Assembly: GCF_003589595.1 (NCBI RefSeq)
Contig: NW_020653718.1
Location: forward strand, 2,402,998 to 2,466,997
Direction: 5' to 3'
Length of the DNA stretch: 64,000 bases
Source: Hyposmocoma kahamanoa
Taxonomy: Eukaryota; Arthropoda; Insecta; Lepidoptera; Cosmopterigidae
This document shows positions 12,801 through 22,200 of this stretch, piece after piece (within the stretch, counting starts at the first letter, position 1; each line of letters opens with the position of its first letter). Under the pieces are notes generated by a model that was given only the letters and a program-made list of their open reading frames with translations, ran no database searches and was not told the origin of the DNA. Made by a program: the position numbers and the translations under genes.

Positions 12801-13970
12801 ACTTTGTGTCCATGTTTCTCAACGAGAACAATATCGAATGTGTAAACATTAACGGGCAGATGCAAGTTATGTTGAAAATGGGAAAATTCGACCAGTATAA
12901 AAGTGGCAAAGTCAATGCATTAAGTTGTACTGACATTGCGTCGCGTGGATTGGATACTACTAGGGTAAGATTTTTTTATTATCTTTTGTAGGAATTTGTT
13001 GAAATTTTATTTCTCGTAAAAGTGCTAATGAGTATGACGAAATGTCGAAGGCACAGATGAGAATCTGTAATATCAGTTCAAGGTTCGCTGTTTTTCTTTT
13101 ATATTTAAAAGACAGTAACTTGGTGAACGCCTTTTAAAAATCACGCAGTCCATTTAGATTGAAACAATTTTTCTTTGTGTTATATGACCTTGTATCAATA
13201 ATAATAATTTGTTCTTTTTTCCTTGGTTCAGACTCAACACATAATAAACTATGATTTCCCATTGTATACCGCCGACTATATCCATCGCTGCGGCCGCACG
13301 GGTCGCATTGGCTCACCTGCCGACTGTATGGTCACCAACTTCATTGCCTGGCCTCGAGAGGTAAGCATTTATAGTCTAAAGGAATTCAACAACTGTTCAT
13401 CGTTGTCCCCTTTATAAGTCTTTAGTCATGGTGCAAGTTAGGGGCTTAACCATGTAACTTGGAAGCCAATCTGAAATTCATGGTGTAAAGTCAAATCATG
13501 TACATTTCCGGAATGGATTCTCTGCATTGTTATGAAGCTCATATTGAGTGGAGACGAGGTAGCTCGTCGCGCAATCTGAATAGATTAATTACAGTTTTAA
13601 CGACTTATGTAAATGTAATATTATGGCGAAAAATCCGACCCCACCACGTGGACGATGTTAAATAAACTGCCCGTATAGTAACTTTTGCAGGCACTGGCAA
13701 CCCAGCCATGTAACTTATAAATTGAAAGCGCTACAACACTCAATTTATACAGCTGAATTATTTAATACCTAAGTAGCGTATAGGTATTATATATAAATTA
13801 AGTATAAGTTTATTCATTACTTTCCATTTTGTCGACAGATTCAAGTAGTTCAAAAAATAGAGAAATCAATTCGCCAACATAACGAGCTTCCCAGCGTGAA
13901 TGCGAACATTAGACGTATCATACAAGAACGAATTGTGAAGAGCGCTGATCCTTTGAGAAGCGTTGGATAA
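6333..13970 (+). CDS. DDX28: DEAD-box RNA helicase, DDX28-like, six exons (whole gene)
   Basis: ATP-dependent RNA helicase. Coding exons are 6333-6843, 7653-7924, 9120-9292, 12688-12964, 13232-13360 and 13839-13970, 1494 nt in all, giving 497 residues plus a stop; every junction is GT/AG and phase-consistent. Motifs by residue: Q motif ending at Q110, motif I AETGCGKT 127-134, Ia PSREL 166-170, DEAD 239-242 within LVLDEADTLLDDSF, SAT 281-283, motif V TDIASRGLD 400-408, motif VI HRCGRTGR 429-436. The DEADTLLD context, the GQM segment and NYDFP are typical of DDX28. Human DDX28 (540 residues) works in mitochondrial RNA granules on large-subunit ribosome assembly. The amino terminus is basic and lacks acidic residues for 30 residues, which fits mitochondrial import (inference). 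The ATG at 6333 was chosen because the in-frame ATG at 6264 only adds an unrelated extension. The gene converges on the GABA-B receptor gene. Confidence 0.93.
7325..7432 (+). mobile_element. SINE-like family B, 3' part (intron 1 of helicase)
   Basis: TTTAAAGCTCTGAGTGGCAC, then GTTATGGA.AGGCGTG, then CGTCCCGTCACTTGATA and an A run. The same order of blocks occurs in six other places (9674, 48140, 50016, 57855, 58368, 62725). Confidence 0.8.
7653..7924 (+). CDS. DDX28: DDX28-like helicase exon 2
   Basis: Follows the acceptor TATTTCAG and completes the split Ala codon. It encodes residues 171-261, from ATQIGEVAQ through the DEAD box (LVLDEADTLLDD) to RKFA. It ends at the donor GTAAGT in phase 0. 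Confidence 0.93.
8040..8700. other. GC-richer unrecognised block in helicase intron 2
   Basis: Distinctly less AT-rich than its surroundings, with several GC clusters (CTCGGCAGCCTTGGGGATGC). Likely an old mobile element fragment, but I could not match it to a family or to another copy in the window. Confidence 0.35.
8800..9038 (+). mobile_element. Penelope-like arm, diverged copy
   Basis: Matches the + strand arm at 56480-56710: AATAATTTGTAAAAC, TAGTGAAAAAATAGGGTGG, GTGACCATGGGACCT and CCCGAAACGTTGG in order. More decayed than the other copies. It lies about 80 bp before helicase exon 3. Confidence 0.8.
9120..9292 (+). CDS. DDX28: DDX28-like helicase exon 3
   Basis: Starts after CTAATTTCAG and encodes residues 262-318 plus two bases of 319. 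It contains motif III as LVSATMP and the HRILPHVPQ segment that matches the DDX28 interdomain region. It is too short to show as a long open frame but is bracketed by matching phases (0 in, 2 out at GTAAGT). Confidence 0.9.
9334..10832. mobile_element. Foldback element with long inverted ends (helicase intron 3)
   Basis: The left end ACAATGTGTTGATTTGCATT then CTCGCCAT returns inverted at 10803-10830 (ATGGCGAGAATGCAAACACA). An inner pair, around 10438-10490 and 10624-10678, is a near-perfect 50-bp inverted repeat around TGTTTAGGTACTT and ATGTAAACAATCTTGA. A family B SINE has inserted at 9674-9960. A second, left-half copy of this element lies at 46150-46740. Confidence 0.7.
9674..9960 (-). mobile_element. 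SINE-like family B, near-full copy
   Basis: Read on the minus strand it runs TAGTAGCAGTAGAG, GTCCAGAGTAGTACTGCCAC, the CTTACCTATTTCTGCCGCCA block, CAGGGTGACAGGCGCAGTGG, TTTAAAGCTCTGAGTGGC and CGTCCCGTCACTTGATG, then a T/A run at 9674-9683 that is its poly(A). Nested in the foldback element at 9334-10832. Confidence 0.8.
10857..11115 (+). repeat. Dispersed repeat with 'CTGATGGGCACGGGTCTCCTC' core
   Basis: TACTGATGGGCACGGGTCTC is the widespread lepidopteran retroelement-tail phrase, also echoed at 44625-44655 and 17195. It ends near GATTCGAATCCACGGCC. No reading frame. Confidence 0.5.
11478..11665 (-). mobile_element. SINE family C, copy 1 (tRNA-derived)
   Basis: On the minus strand it starts CCGTGGCTTAGTTGGCATAG (tRNA-like 5' half) and has GGTTCGAATGCAACCGG as the box B. 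The same sequence is at 48476-48690. Not a functional tRNA gene: the arms are mismatched and the unit is repeated with a common tail. Confidence 0.75.
11670..12290 (+). pseudogene. Jockey-type LINE reverse transcriptase C-terminus and 3' UTR, frameshifted
   Basis: MSYGILKWGKAADIQTIFVL with QKRAICSVYCLG (11675-11800), then after a frameshift MALQYIYSNILYARKNVHNF and FMGNCIRFYNKIPEH-like SLMGNCIRFYNKIPEH (to 12134). This is the classic end of a lepidopteran Jockey-clade reverse transcriptase. It is followed by a 3' UTR phrase (AGAGTTTCTTGCTTGTTCTT) shared with 53790-53900 and 54300-54365. 5'-truncated, broken by at least one frameshift; lies in helicase intron 3. Confidence 0.85.
12688..12964 (+). 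CDS. DDX28: DDX28-like helicase exon 4
   Basis: Starts after TATCCCCCAG and completes the Lys codon. It encodes the second RecA-like lobe: FLRLGKA, motif IV VMIFSNKTAT, the GQM segment and motif V TDIASRGLD. It ends after AGG before GTAAGA in phase 0. Confidence 0.93.
13232..13360 (+). CDS. DDX28: DDX28-like helicase exon 5
   Basis: Starts after CCTTGGTTCAG. Its 43 codons cover NYDFP and motif VI (YIHRCGRTGRIG), the arginine-finger region of DEAD-box proteins. The donor is GTAAGC after CCTCGAGAG. Confidence 0.93.
13839..13970 (+). CDS. DDX28: DDX28-like helicase exon 6 (terminal)
   Basis: Starts after TTTGTCGACAG and encodes 43 residues, from IQVVQKIE to PLRSVG, then TAA at 13968-13970. The IQ.VQKIE start of the carboxy-terminal helix is DDX28-like. 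No AATAAA lies immediately downstream; the first clear one is near 14369. Confidence 0.9.
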   Translation: MQVVQKIEKSIRQHNELPSVNANIRRIIQERIVKSADPLRSVG

Positions 13971-15321
13971 AGTAGATTACAGCATACATAAATAATTATT
14001 GTTAAATCAAATGTTAGTTTTATTATATGATAGTTATAGGATAGTAAAGGTAATTTATAATAACATTTTGGTTTTTAACTAAGTCGAAATCTGTTCCTGT
14101 AGTACTGGGTTAGGCATGGTGTCCTACAGGGAGCATCCCTAGAGCCAAATTATTATAAAAGTCAGAATTGACTACGTTGCGGCTACAAAAGAAACAATAA
14201 CAGAATTGATTTTAAAATTTTAATCTCATTATTCCGCACACTCAACTAATTTACCCGTACATTTTATCTAGATTTTAACATAAAGAGCTCAGTTATATAA
14301 AATTTGAACACGTCTCTAGTACCACTCTTAAAATAAGGGCGAAAGTTCTGATACATTTTTCTTTATCTAAAAATAAATTCTTATACTAATTAATATTTAT
14401 ATTGCTTCCAAGTTTAACGCTACAATTAATATTTAATGGCCTTATTATGTAAACATTATCAATATAAAATAGAAAAAAGGTCATAAAATATAATAGATAC
14501 CACAAAACCCTCTAGAATCGATAAAACTATTATGTTATGATTGACGTCCAAGGCGTCGATGAGTTTCTATGTTAACTGGCTGTTGCCTTAATAGAACAGT
14601 AAGGTAAAATAAAAGACCCCACACTAACCACGCTTCGGCTTTAATACGAACGCTAGTGCTAAAAGTGCCATAAATGTTAGAAATCAGACTATACAGCGTC
14701 AAACGTCTAAGTAGGCCACTTTTAAAAAACTAAACCAACCAAGGTAGCTGTAAAATTAGCAAAAGCAATCTAAAATCTACTCTTTGGTGTTAATATTCCT
14801 TTTTTTCTTTCATGATAATCATGATGTCTTTGCACATACTACTTTATTTACACAACAATACAATCTACACTAAATACTTGATACGATTGATATACTTTGA
14901 AGACCTCTTGAGCGTGATAAGTAAAGTTATGTACGTTTTCTATAAGAAAATATTGCTATACATTTTAATATGCTACAGGGAAATGACTTATATTTGGGAT
15001 CTCGACCTACGTCCAAGCTACAAACTAGAATCTACTAAGTAGCAGAATATTACGGAAACTTAATTTTTCTAAATCACACCTGATGTAAAGCGATAATAAT
15101 ATGATCGACGATGGTACGCGTTTATGACTTTCCAAAATATTCTCAATTTTACACAAGTAACGTACAAAAACAAATAGTGTTATTGGCGTTTTATAATAGT
15201 CATCTAAAGCTTTCAAACTTGGATCAAAGCCGTATAGTAGCAACCCTTCCGTGGTTGGACCCTTCAAACTGGAGCCAGCTCTACATTTACATTATCTAGT
15301 CTTTACCACGTTTGTATGTTC
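13971..15321. other. Intergenic space between convergent genes
   Basis: Holds both 3' UTRs. Candidate poly(A) signals are AATAAA near 14369 (+) and the TTTATT at 14842-14847 for the minus strand. No other gene or repeat seen. Confidence 0.5.
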
Positions 15322-16221
15322 TCAATTCCCCGAAGAAGGCCCTGGTCTAGCATCTTCAGTGGATTTCCATCTACTTTCCAAGATAGCTTTTCCCTTCTGC
15401 TCTTGATTCGAAACATTTTGATGACTGTATCTTCTTTGTTCGTCAAAAACTTTGGGCGTTATACTAAAAACGCTATCTGTACTTGTCTTCCTTCTATCCA
15501 GAGTTGTTAGGCTTGCTCCTTTTGGAGATATTCTATGTGGAAACCTAGGCGAACCCTTGATTTTTTCATATGAATTCTGATGCGATATCGGTTTTTCGTT
15601 CATTGGTAATACGAAATTGACCTTCGTTTCTGGTTCAGCAACATACTTTTGTGTACTTACTCTTCTTTCTGGCTGATAATTTGAGCAACTGGGTTCATCG
15701 TCAGTTATTCTTATAATAGGCCCACTTCTAGCGAACGATTCTCTCCGTAATTTCATTTCTGGATTTGGTACGTGCAAAGTATTGCAAGATAAGACCATGG
15801 AGTGTTTTCTGTTCCCTGGTACAAGACCAGTGATCATTCCCACGTGCATTTTAAACGCTGCCGCTATACTCTGTCCTGTAGGGTCAGCTATAGACATTGT
15901 GGAAGCTTTTCTGCTCTGCGGTCTACTGTGGCCGAAGAAACTCTTTAGTCTTTTAAGCAGACCAGGATTTTCTTCCCTCTTGTTTAAACAGAAGTTATAT
16001 AAGTCTATAGCTGGTTGGGATTTTCTGTAGTTCAATTTTGGTTGGGAACTGAAGCTGACGGAGTTTCTGCTTCTGAAGGCTTCTGCTGACGGCCAACTGG
16101 CTCTAGGAATGACCGGTGGCAGAACGGAGAGGAGAAGCATTGGTAGACCTCCTGTAATACTTGGGGTTCGTCTATCGGGGTCTTTTCGGCTGCCTTCTTC
16201 ATCTAGAGTATTTAATTCCGT
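15322..16221 (-). CDS. GABA-B-R2: GABA-B-R2 exon k (cytoplasmic tail, stop)
   Basis: A single 900-nt terminal exon: 299 residues from TELNTLDEEG to GPSSGN and a stop at 15322-15324. It is rich in Ser, Arg, Pro and Lys with no recognised domain, as expected of a long, probably phosphorylated insect receptor tail. The acceptor is TTCATTTCAG. A possible minus-strand AATAAA is at 14842-14847. Confidence 0.9.
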   Translation of the reverse strand, partial: TELNTLDEEGSRKDPDRRTPSITGGLPMLLLSVLPPVIPRASWPSAEAFRSRNSVSFSSQPKLNYRKSQPAIDLYNFCLNKREENPGLLKRLKSFFGHSRPQSRKASTMSIADPTGQSIAAAFKMHVGMITGLVPGNRKHSMVLSCNTLHVPNPEMKLRRESFARSGPIIRITDDEPSCSNYQPERRVSTQKYVAEPETKVNFVLPMNEKPISHQNSYEKIKGSPRFPHRISPKGASLTTLDRRKTSTDSVFSITPKVFDEQRRYSHQNVSNQEQKGKAILESRWKSTEDARPGPSSGN

Positions 16222-19200
16222 CTGAAATGAATTTGAGATTTAATTAATATTATGCACGAGTGGAAACCATAAAATTGAGGTAGAGGCAGATTGGTTTTTA
16301 ATCATAATATTTATATTTATTTTGCGATCAGGAAAATTCTAGCGTGTATAGTGTATGTTGTATAATAATAAATCTTTACTCACTCGTCTATGCAAAGCGA
16401 TAGAAGCATTAGAACTGCTGGTTGATAGTGGTTCTGCAAGCAATTTTTCTAGTCTACCAATCTCTTTATCCAACGCTGCCACTTCTCTCTTATACACTTT
16501 GTTTTGTATTTCTATCCTGAAGTGAAGCTCTTGGGTGTCGTCGGTGACGAATCTTCTTGTTTTACATTCTAATTTTAGGCCCATGCTTTGTATTACGGGG
16601 TCATCTTCGGCTGGAAAAATTGGTGAGAAGTCAGAAGCTCGTAAGGATTTCGGTAAAAATGCTGTTGTTTTCTAATAAGACGAGTAATTCTCTAATGAGT
16701 TGTTAAATCAATGCATGAGTTGTCTCTGATATATAAATGAGTAGCTTTTGGACAGATACCACTAAACCTAAATGTAAATTAGTAGAATGCCCAATTATCA
16801 CCTCGGTATACTTACTTTTATTTTTTCTAATAGCAATAATCTTAGGCAAAAACAGCAAACATAACGTTGACGTTGTTGTTATAAGAATCAAGCTGGTTAT
16901 AGTAATATAAGCCAACGTTGCCCGCTCGGAAATTATAGTGCCAATAACGACCACACTTGCACTTGTTATCACAACTGAATAGACACTAATTCCAATGTAT
17001 TTAGAGTCGTTGAGTGCCGAGATTTTGACGTTTCGGGTTTCCCAGGCCATGTAGACGCCGACGATGAGAAGAAGGCCTTTGTAGGCGTATAAGGCGCAAA
17101 GCCAGCCCGTTGTGTTTTGGGATTTGCAGATTTCTATCTGAAAAGAGATTATTGTTTGGCTGACATTTTTTTTCCAACAGTCATCATGAATCCTCGTCGC
17201 ACTGCTGGGCACAAGTATACTCTAAAGAGATGTTTAGGCATACGAGTAGCACCTACGATAAAACAAGTGTAGTGCAACTCCCACCTATTTGTCGCGTTAA
17301 TGCCTACACGTCTCTCGTAGCATAGGGTTGTCACATTATTATTTTAATTGTACCTACAGGTATAAAATAAAGTATTCATATGTATTAATCACAGTATTCC
17401 CATGCTATATGAAAATAACCTTTGTCAAGTGCAATACTTGCATATTGGTATTTTTAAATAGAAATTAAATGCTGAATAATTCTGAATCTGAGGCACTCTT
17501 CTTCAAACAATCATAAAGACAACAACAAACACACAACAGCGAACGCTTCAGTTCTATAATGAGTGGTGCATGCGGTAAGCCGCGCTGTGCAACTCGAGTG
17601 CACTGCGAGATTATGCGATTGTGTGCGTCCGTAGAGGTCATGCCTCAGGCCTGCATTATAGATAGGTATTTCATACGTCTATGGAGCTTTATGTGAACTT
17701 TGATGGACATGGAAATCTGCATTTTTGTTGTTTCCTTCACCGTTTCAAAAAGACTTGCGTTCCTCCGGTGGGAACCGGGTCCAGCATCTTCTACATAGAA
17801 GGCAACCGTTTTGTCAATTAGGCTTTTAATAATCTTCGGAAACTGTCAAAAATCATCATCATCTTTATCGTCTAAAGGACGTTTAATGCTAAAAAACTCT
17901 CCTGCACTCTATGACAGTGTTGGGCAAAATTTAATTGTTCAGGCAATTAAAGATTGACAATTAATCAATTGTCAATTGCGAAACAGCAATTAACAATTGA
18001 TTAATTGTTAACAATTGATTAATTGTTAATTGCTGTTCTCGCAACTAACAATTAATTAATTGTTAATCGCGTATATCTACAATTAACAATTGAAAAATTT
18101 TCAATCTTTACAATGTTTTTGATTAACTATTAACAATAAAAACTGACAATTATGATAAATTTTTAGGGCGAGTGAGTGCGTGGGGAGTGAGTAGGGATGA
18201 GTGGGGGTGAGAGAGGACTGAGTGGGGAGTGGGTGGGGAATGAGGGGGAGTGAGTGTGGGGTGTGTGGGGAGTGAGTGAGGACTTAGTGAGCGAGTGAGT
18301 AAGTGAATGCCTCCGTTTCCGAATATAGCATGGACAATGTAGTATTTGGGATGCTCTCGTAACGAATATGGCAGTCATTTCCAAATTCAAGATTTTCCAA
18401 ATTGGGAGTGAGTGGGAAGTGAGTGGGGACTGAGTTGGGATTGAGTGGGGAGTGAGTGGGGAAGGAGTGGGGAGTGAGTGGGAAGCCGTCTTGGATTTAG
18501 AAATAAATGCTATATTCGTAATTAGCACCCCCAAATACCTCGAAAACGTTACCAACTTGCCATTATGTGAAAAGTCGTGCCTGTCATCCTGGATTTAGAA
18601 AGCAGTGCCATATTCGTTACGAGAGCACCCCTAATACTATATTGCCCATGCTATATTCGACCACGGAGGCACTCACTCACTCACTCACTCCTCCCTCACT
18701 CCCCACTCACTCCCCACTCACATTCCACTCACTCCCCACTCGCTCCCCACTCACTACCCATTATTTGAAAAATCGTGCCCGCCATTTTGGATTTAGAAAT
18801 GAGCGCCGTATTCGTAATGACACTTTTATTTGGTAGTTTCGGTTTTAATTGTTAGTTTCAATTGTTTCTTAGGTCAATTATTAAAATTAATTGTGACGTT
18901 GCAATTGATTTTAATTGCAATTAAATCAATTGCAATTAATTTTTTGATTCGATGATGATGATTTGATTAACGCCCAACCTTGCTTTACTTATGAGGACAC
19001 AATTCTGAGCCGCCCAACCGCAACCGATGGCTCCACTAGAATTTCTCACTACTTAGTGCAGGAGTGGGCAATCAAAATTTCACAGAGGCCAGAATTAAAA
19101 GAAATGCATTTTCTTATGAAATAGTTTTTAAAATGTTTACGTTGTGATATGTTATTTTATGTGTACCTAGGTATTATTCTAAAATATTATTTGATATTTT

Positions 19201-22200
19201 GGGTGTCGATAAAAACGAAACTAAAGATATATTTCTGAGGGCAATACACTCCTACTTTAACGTCCCTTACGTTGGTGGGCTGGATTAAAGCCCTTCGCGG
19301 GCCGGTGGGCTGTACTTTACCCAACACTGATTTGTTGATAAGTTTTATCACCGTCGTTGTGCTATGGTATTTAAGACGACACCCGTGTCCAGCAGTACGA
19401 TACACAGCTAAATATTGTAAAATCGATACCTGAGGTTGATAAACGACGCTCCTGTCCGTTGCACTGATTTCAACGGTCAAGTTCTTCAGATGCCGCTCCA
19501 TAGGGTCTAGCATGGCCCAGAGCGTGACGATCATCCCGTCGATGACTAGCAATGCACAGACAAGGGATATCAGAGGCGTGTCTTGGAGAAGTTTGGTCTT
19601 GCACACACCGCTGCGGTTGCTGAAAATTAATTTAAGAAGTTCAGAAATTCCGCGCGAGAAACTCAGCATTTGAAACTAACGCGATATATTTTCGTCATTT
19701 TCCGGCAAGGATTTGAGAACAGTTTGATACAAAAATCTCATTACCTTCTTACATTTTACATGACTAGTAGTGTGACTTTCAAACGCGTATCGCAAGCGAA
19801 CCACAGTCCGAGGGACCCATGAACAAATCATAAATTGGTTTTAGTTCTTGGAAACGGTCACTTTAATTGTTGCTTCCGTTTGGTCACAAGAGAATAAGAA
19901 CAAAATACCGGTTTTAATAGTCAGATTTACCTTATAAATATCCGATGCACTCGATAAGTTTTCGCAAACATTGATCCGAAAGCTAATGAGAAACCAGCTG
20001 ACAGGATATACACTCTACCCTGAAAAACCAAGCAGAAGAAACTACATGAAATGTTTATTAGAGACGGTATTGCAGTCCATTCTTTTTCTTGTTCCTGTTT
20101 TGGTAACTTCTGCCTGCTAAGATTGTGTAATCTTCTTATTGTATCGATGGCATACACTATTATGCTTGCCATCATGGTGAAAGAATTTGCTATTCGGCGT
20201 AAAGTAATCGCCGATTGTTGCCCAGAGTATGCTAGACGTACAGGACAGGAATGGTACCTACATCATGCAGGGAAGCTCCTGTCGTGCACCCCTTTAATTA
20301 TGTTTAAAATTGAAAACCAATTTTTTTGGTGAAGCCTGGTCTAGCAGTCAGCAATGATAATCTGTCTGATGTGAGGAATAAAATAAGTGAAACTTTCGTA
20401 GAGTTATTCTAGGGCCATGGACTTACTGTACACATAGCAGAGAAAGGCACGAAATGAGGAAGTGTGGCGCTGTCGACGCCGAGAAGCGCTACTGCGGTGT
20501 ACACGAGTACACACCCGATCAAAGTCATATTGTTTAGTCGGGGAGACGACAGCTTTATTGATCTGGAACAAGTAAATTTAATAGCTTGGTCAGGATTGCA
20601 TAAAATATGTTCGTAAGTAAATGAAGAGGGTGGGTCTATATTCCACCAAAAGGCACTGATTGTAAGTACGGGTTTTACAATGAGTTTAAAATACACGTAT
20701 GCTTAGTTGCACACACGAACGAACAGAGAGAACATTTTTTAGAAAGGAATGTAAATGACTGAATAATAAACAAGGCAGTTAAAAATTGTTTTATTGTCGT
20801 ATTGGTATTTCTATAGTTTCGCGGATTTGTGGAGGTCCCTCTAGTAACAGTTAGTTGTTTGTGTTCATGAGTAGAATAACACCCTAAAACGTCACAATAA
20901 TTTTATTTTTTCATAACAATAATACATCATTTCATTGTCTCAAACAGTGTAGGCGAAAATAAAATATTTACCTGGGATCGTGCTGCATTCTTAACAAATA
21001 ACTGTTGCTTGCTATACCTACAAAGAATAAGAATTTAAACTCGTATAAAATAAGAGGGGAAAGGTGTGCAAGATGATCCTTGGAGGTAAGATGATCCTTT
21101 TCAATTGTAGCGAAACTAGTAACATCATCTAGATATTTTCTTCAGTAAAATGTAGGTCTCAATGTGCCCTTTCATCAGTCAATTCGTAATAGCGATGTGA
21201 ATGACAAGTTCATTTTTGTGGAAAAGAACAAAAATTGTGTGAGTTTGATCTAAGGTAAAGCTGATTAAAAGGTTAACCAACTTCCATTCTAAGCAATCAA
21301 TTGCTAAGATTTTTGTGTTGGTGCATTGACTTACAAATAAAGTTGGTGGCTTTGTATAATGCTCTATTTACTTTTTTAATGGCGTGGTAACAGTAGACAG
21401 CATACATGTTATTTTGCCGAACAAAAAATAAAAATAAGTAAATTGGGGCAAGACGATTATGGTTTTGGTGTACGAGATGATCCGTGGAGATCATCTTGTA
21501 CTGTATATATTGTTAACGGACTATTTTTAATGTATATGTTTTTCTGAGTACTGAAACCTCTTAATTAAATAGATTGCAATACGAATAAAATAGTAGAAGA
21601 CTGGATTTCGTTTACATGATCGATCTCGATTAATAACAAGTATAAATGCTTTTTCTTGTTTTATACCAGGCCGCGTAATTGTAAAAGAAAAACCATTCGT
21701 GGTGGGTGATCGGAAGATTATGATCTAAAGAACTAGAGGCGTAAAAAGTAGGATGCCACATAGATCGGCAAGTAAATAGTTACCAGCAGGTACGCGTTAA
21801 TGTCATTAAAAAGACGGGCTAAAGGTAAAAATAAAGGGTCTGTCAGTTCAATGAAATATTTAGGTGCAAAAAAAACACTGTTTTCATCAGATGTGTTAAA
21901 CAGGAAATCGAGCTCGTAAAGTACATTAAAGAAATGGAGACGTGGATAGTAACTTGCCATAAAAAACAATATCGCCCACCCTTAGGTACCTGTAAGATAT
22001 AAATTAATTAGGATTATTTGTTCTCGAAGTTCCGTAATTGTTGTTTCATATACCTAGATTACATAAGTGAGGACTTTGTAAAGTTTAAAAAGTTGTTGTT
22101 TTCATTTGTTTCTACCAAAACCTAGAGATTTTCCTAAATAGAGGCAAGGTGATTCCCTGGATCATCTTGCCCATACACTTAGGATCATCTTGGACACCGG

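Noticed and set aside
15782..16030. Plus-strand 82-codon frame
   Set aside because: Antisense shadow of the receptor terminal exon.
18168..18765. CRISPR-like array
   Set aside because: A eukaryotic genome; the units are contiguous minisatellite repeats without unique spacers, in inverted arms.
18163..18836. Pro/Ser/His-rich frames in both strands
   Set aside because: Translations of the GAGTGGGGA minisatellite, not proteins.
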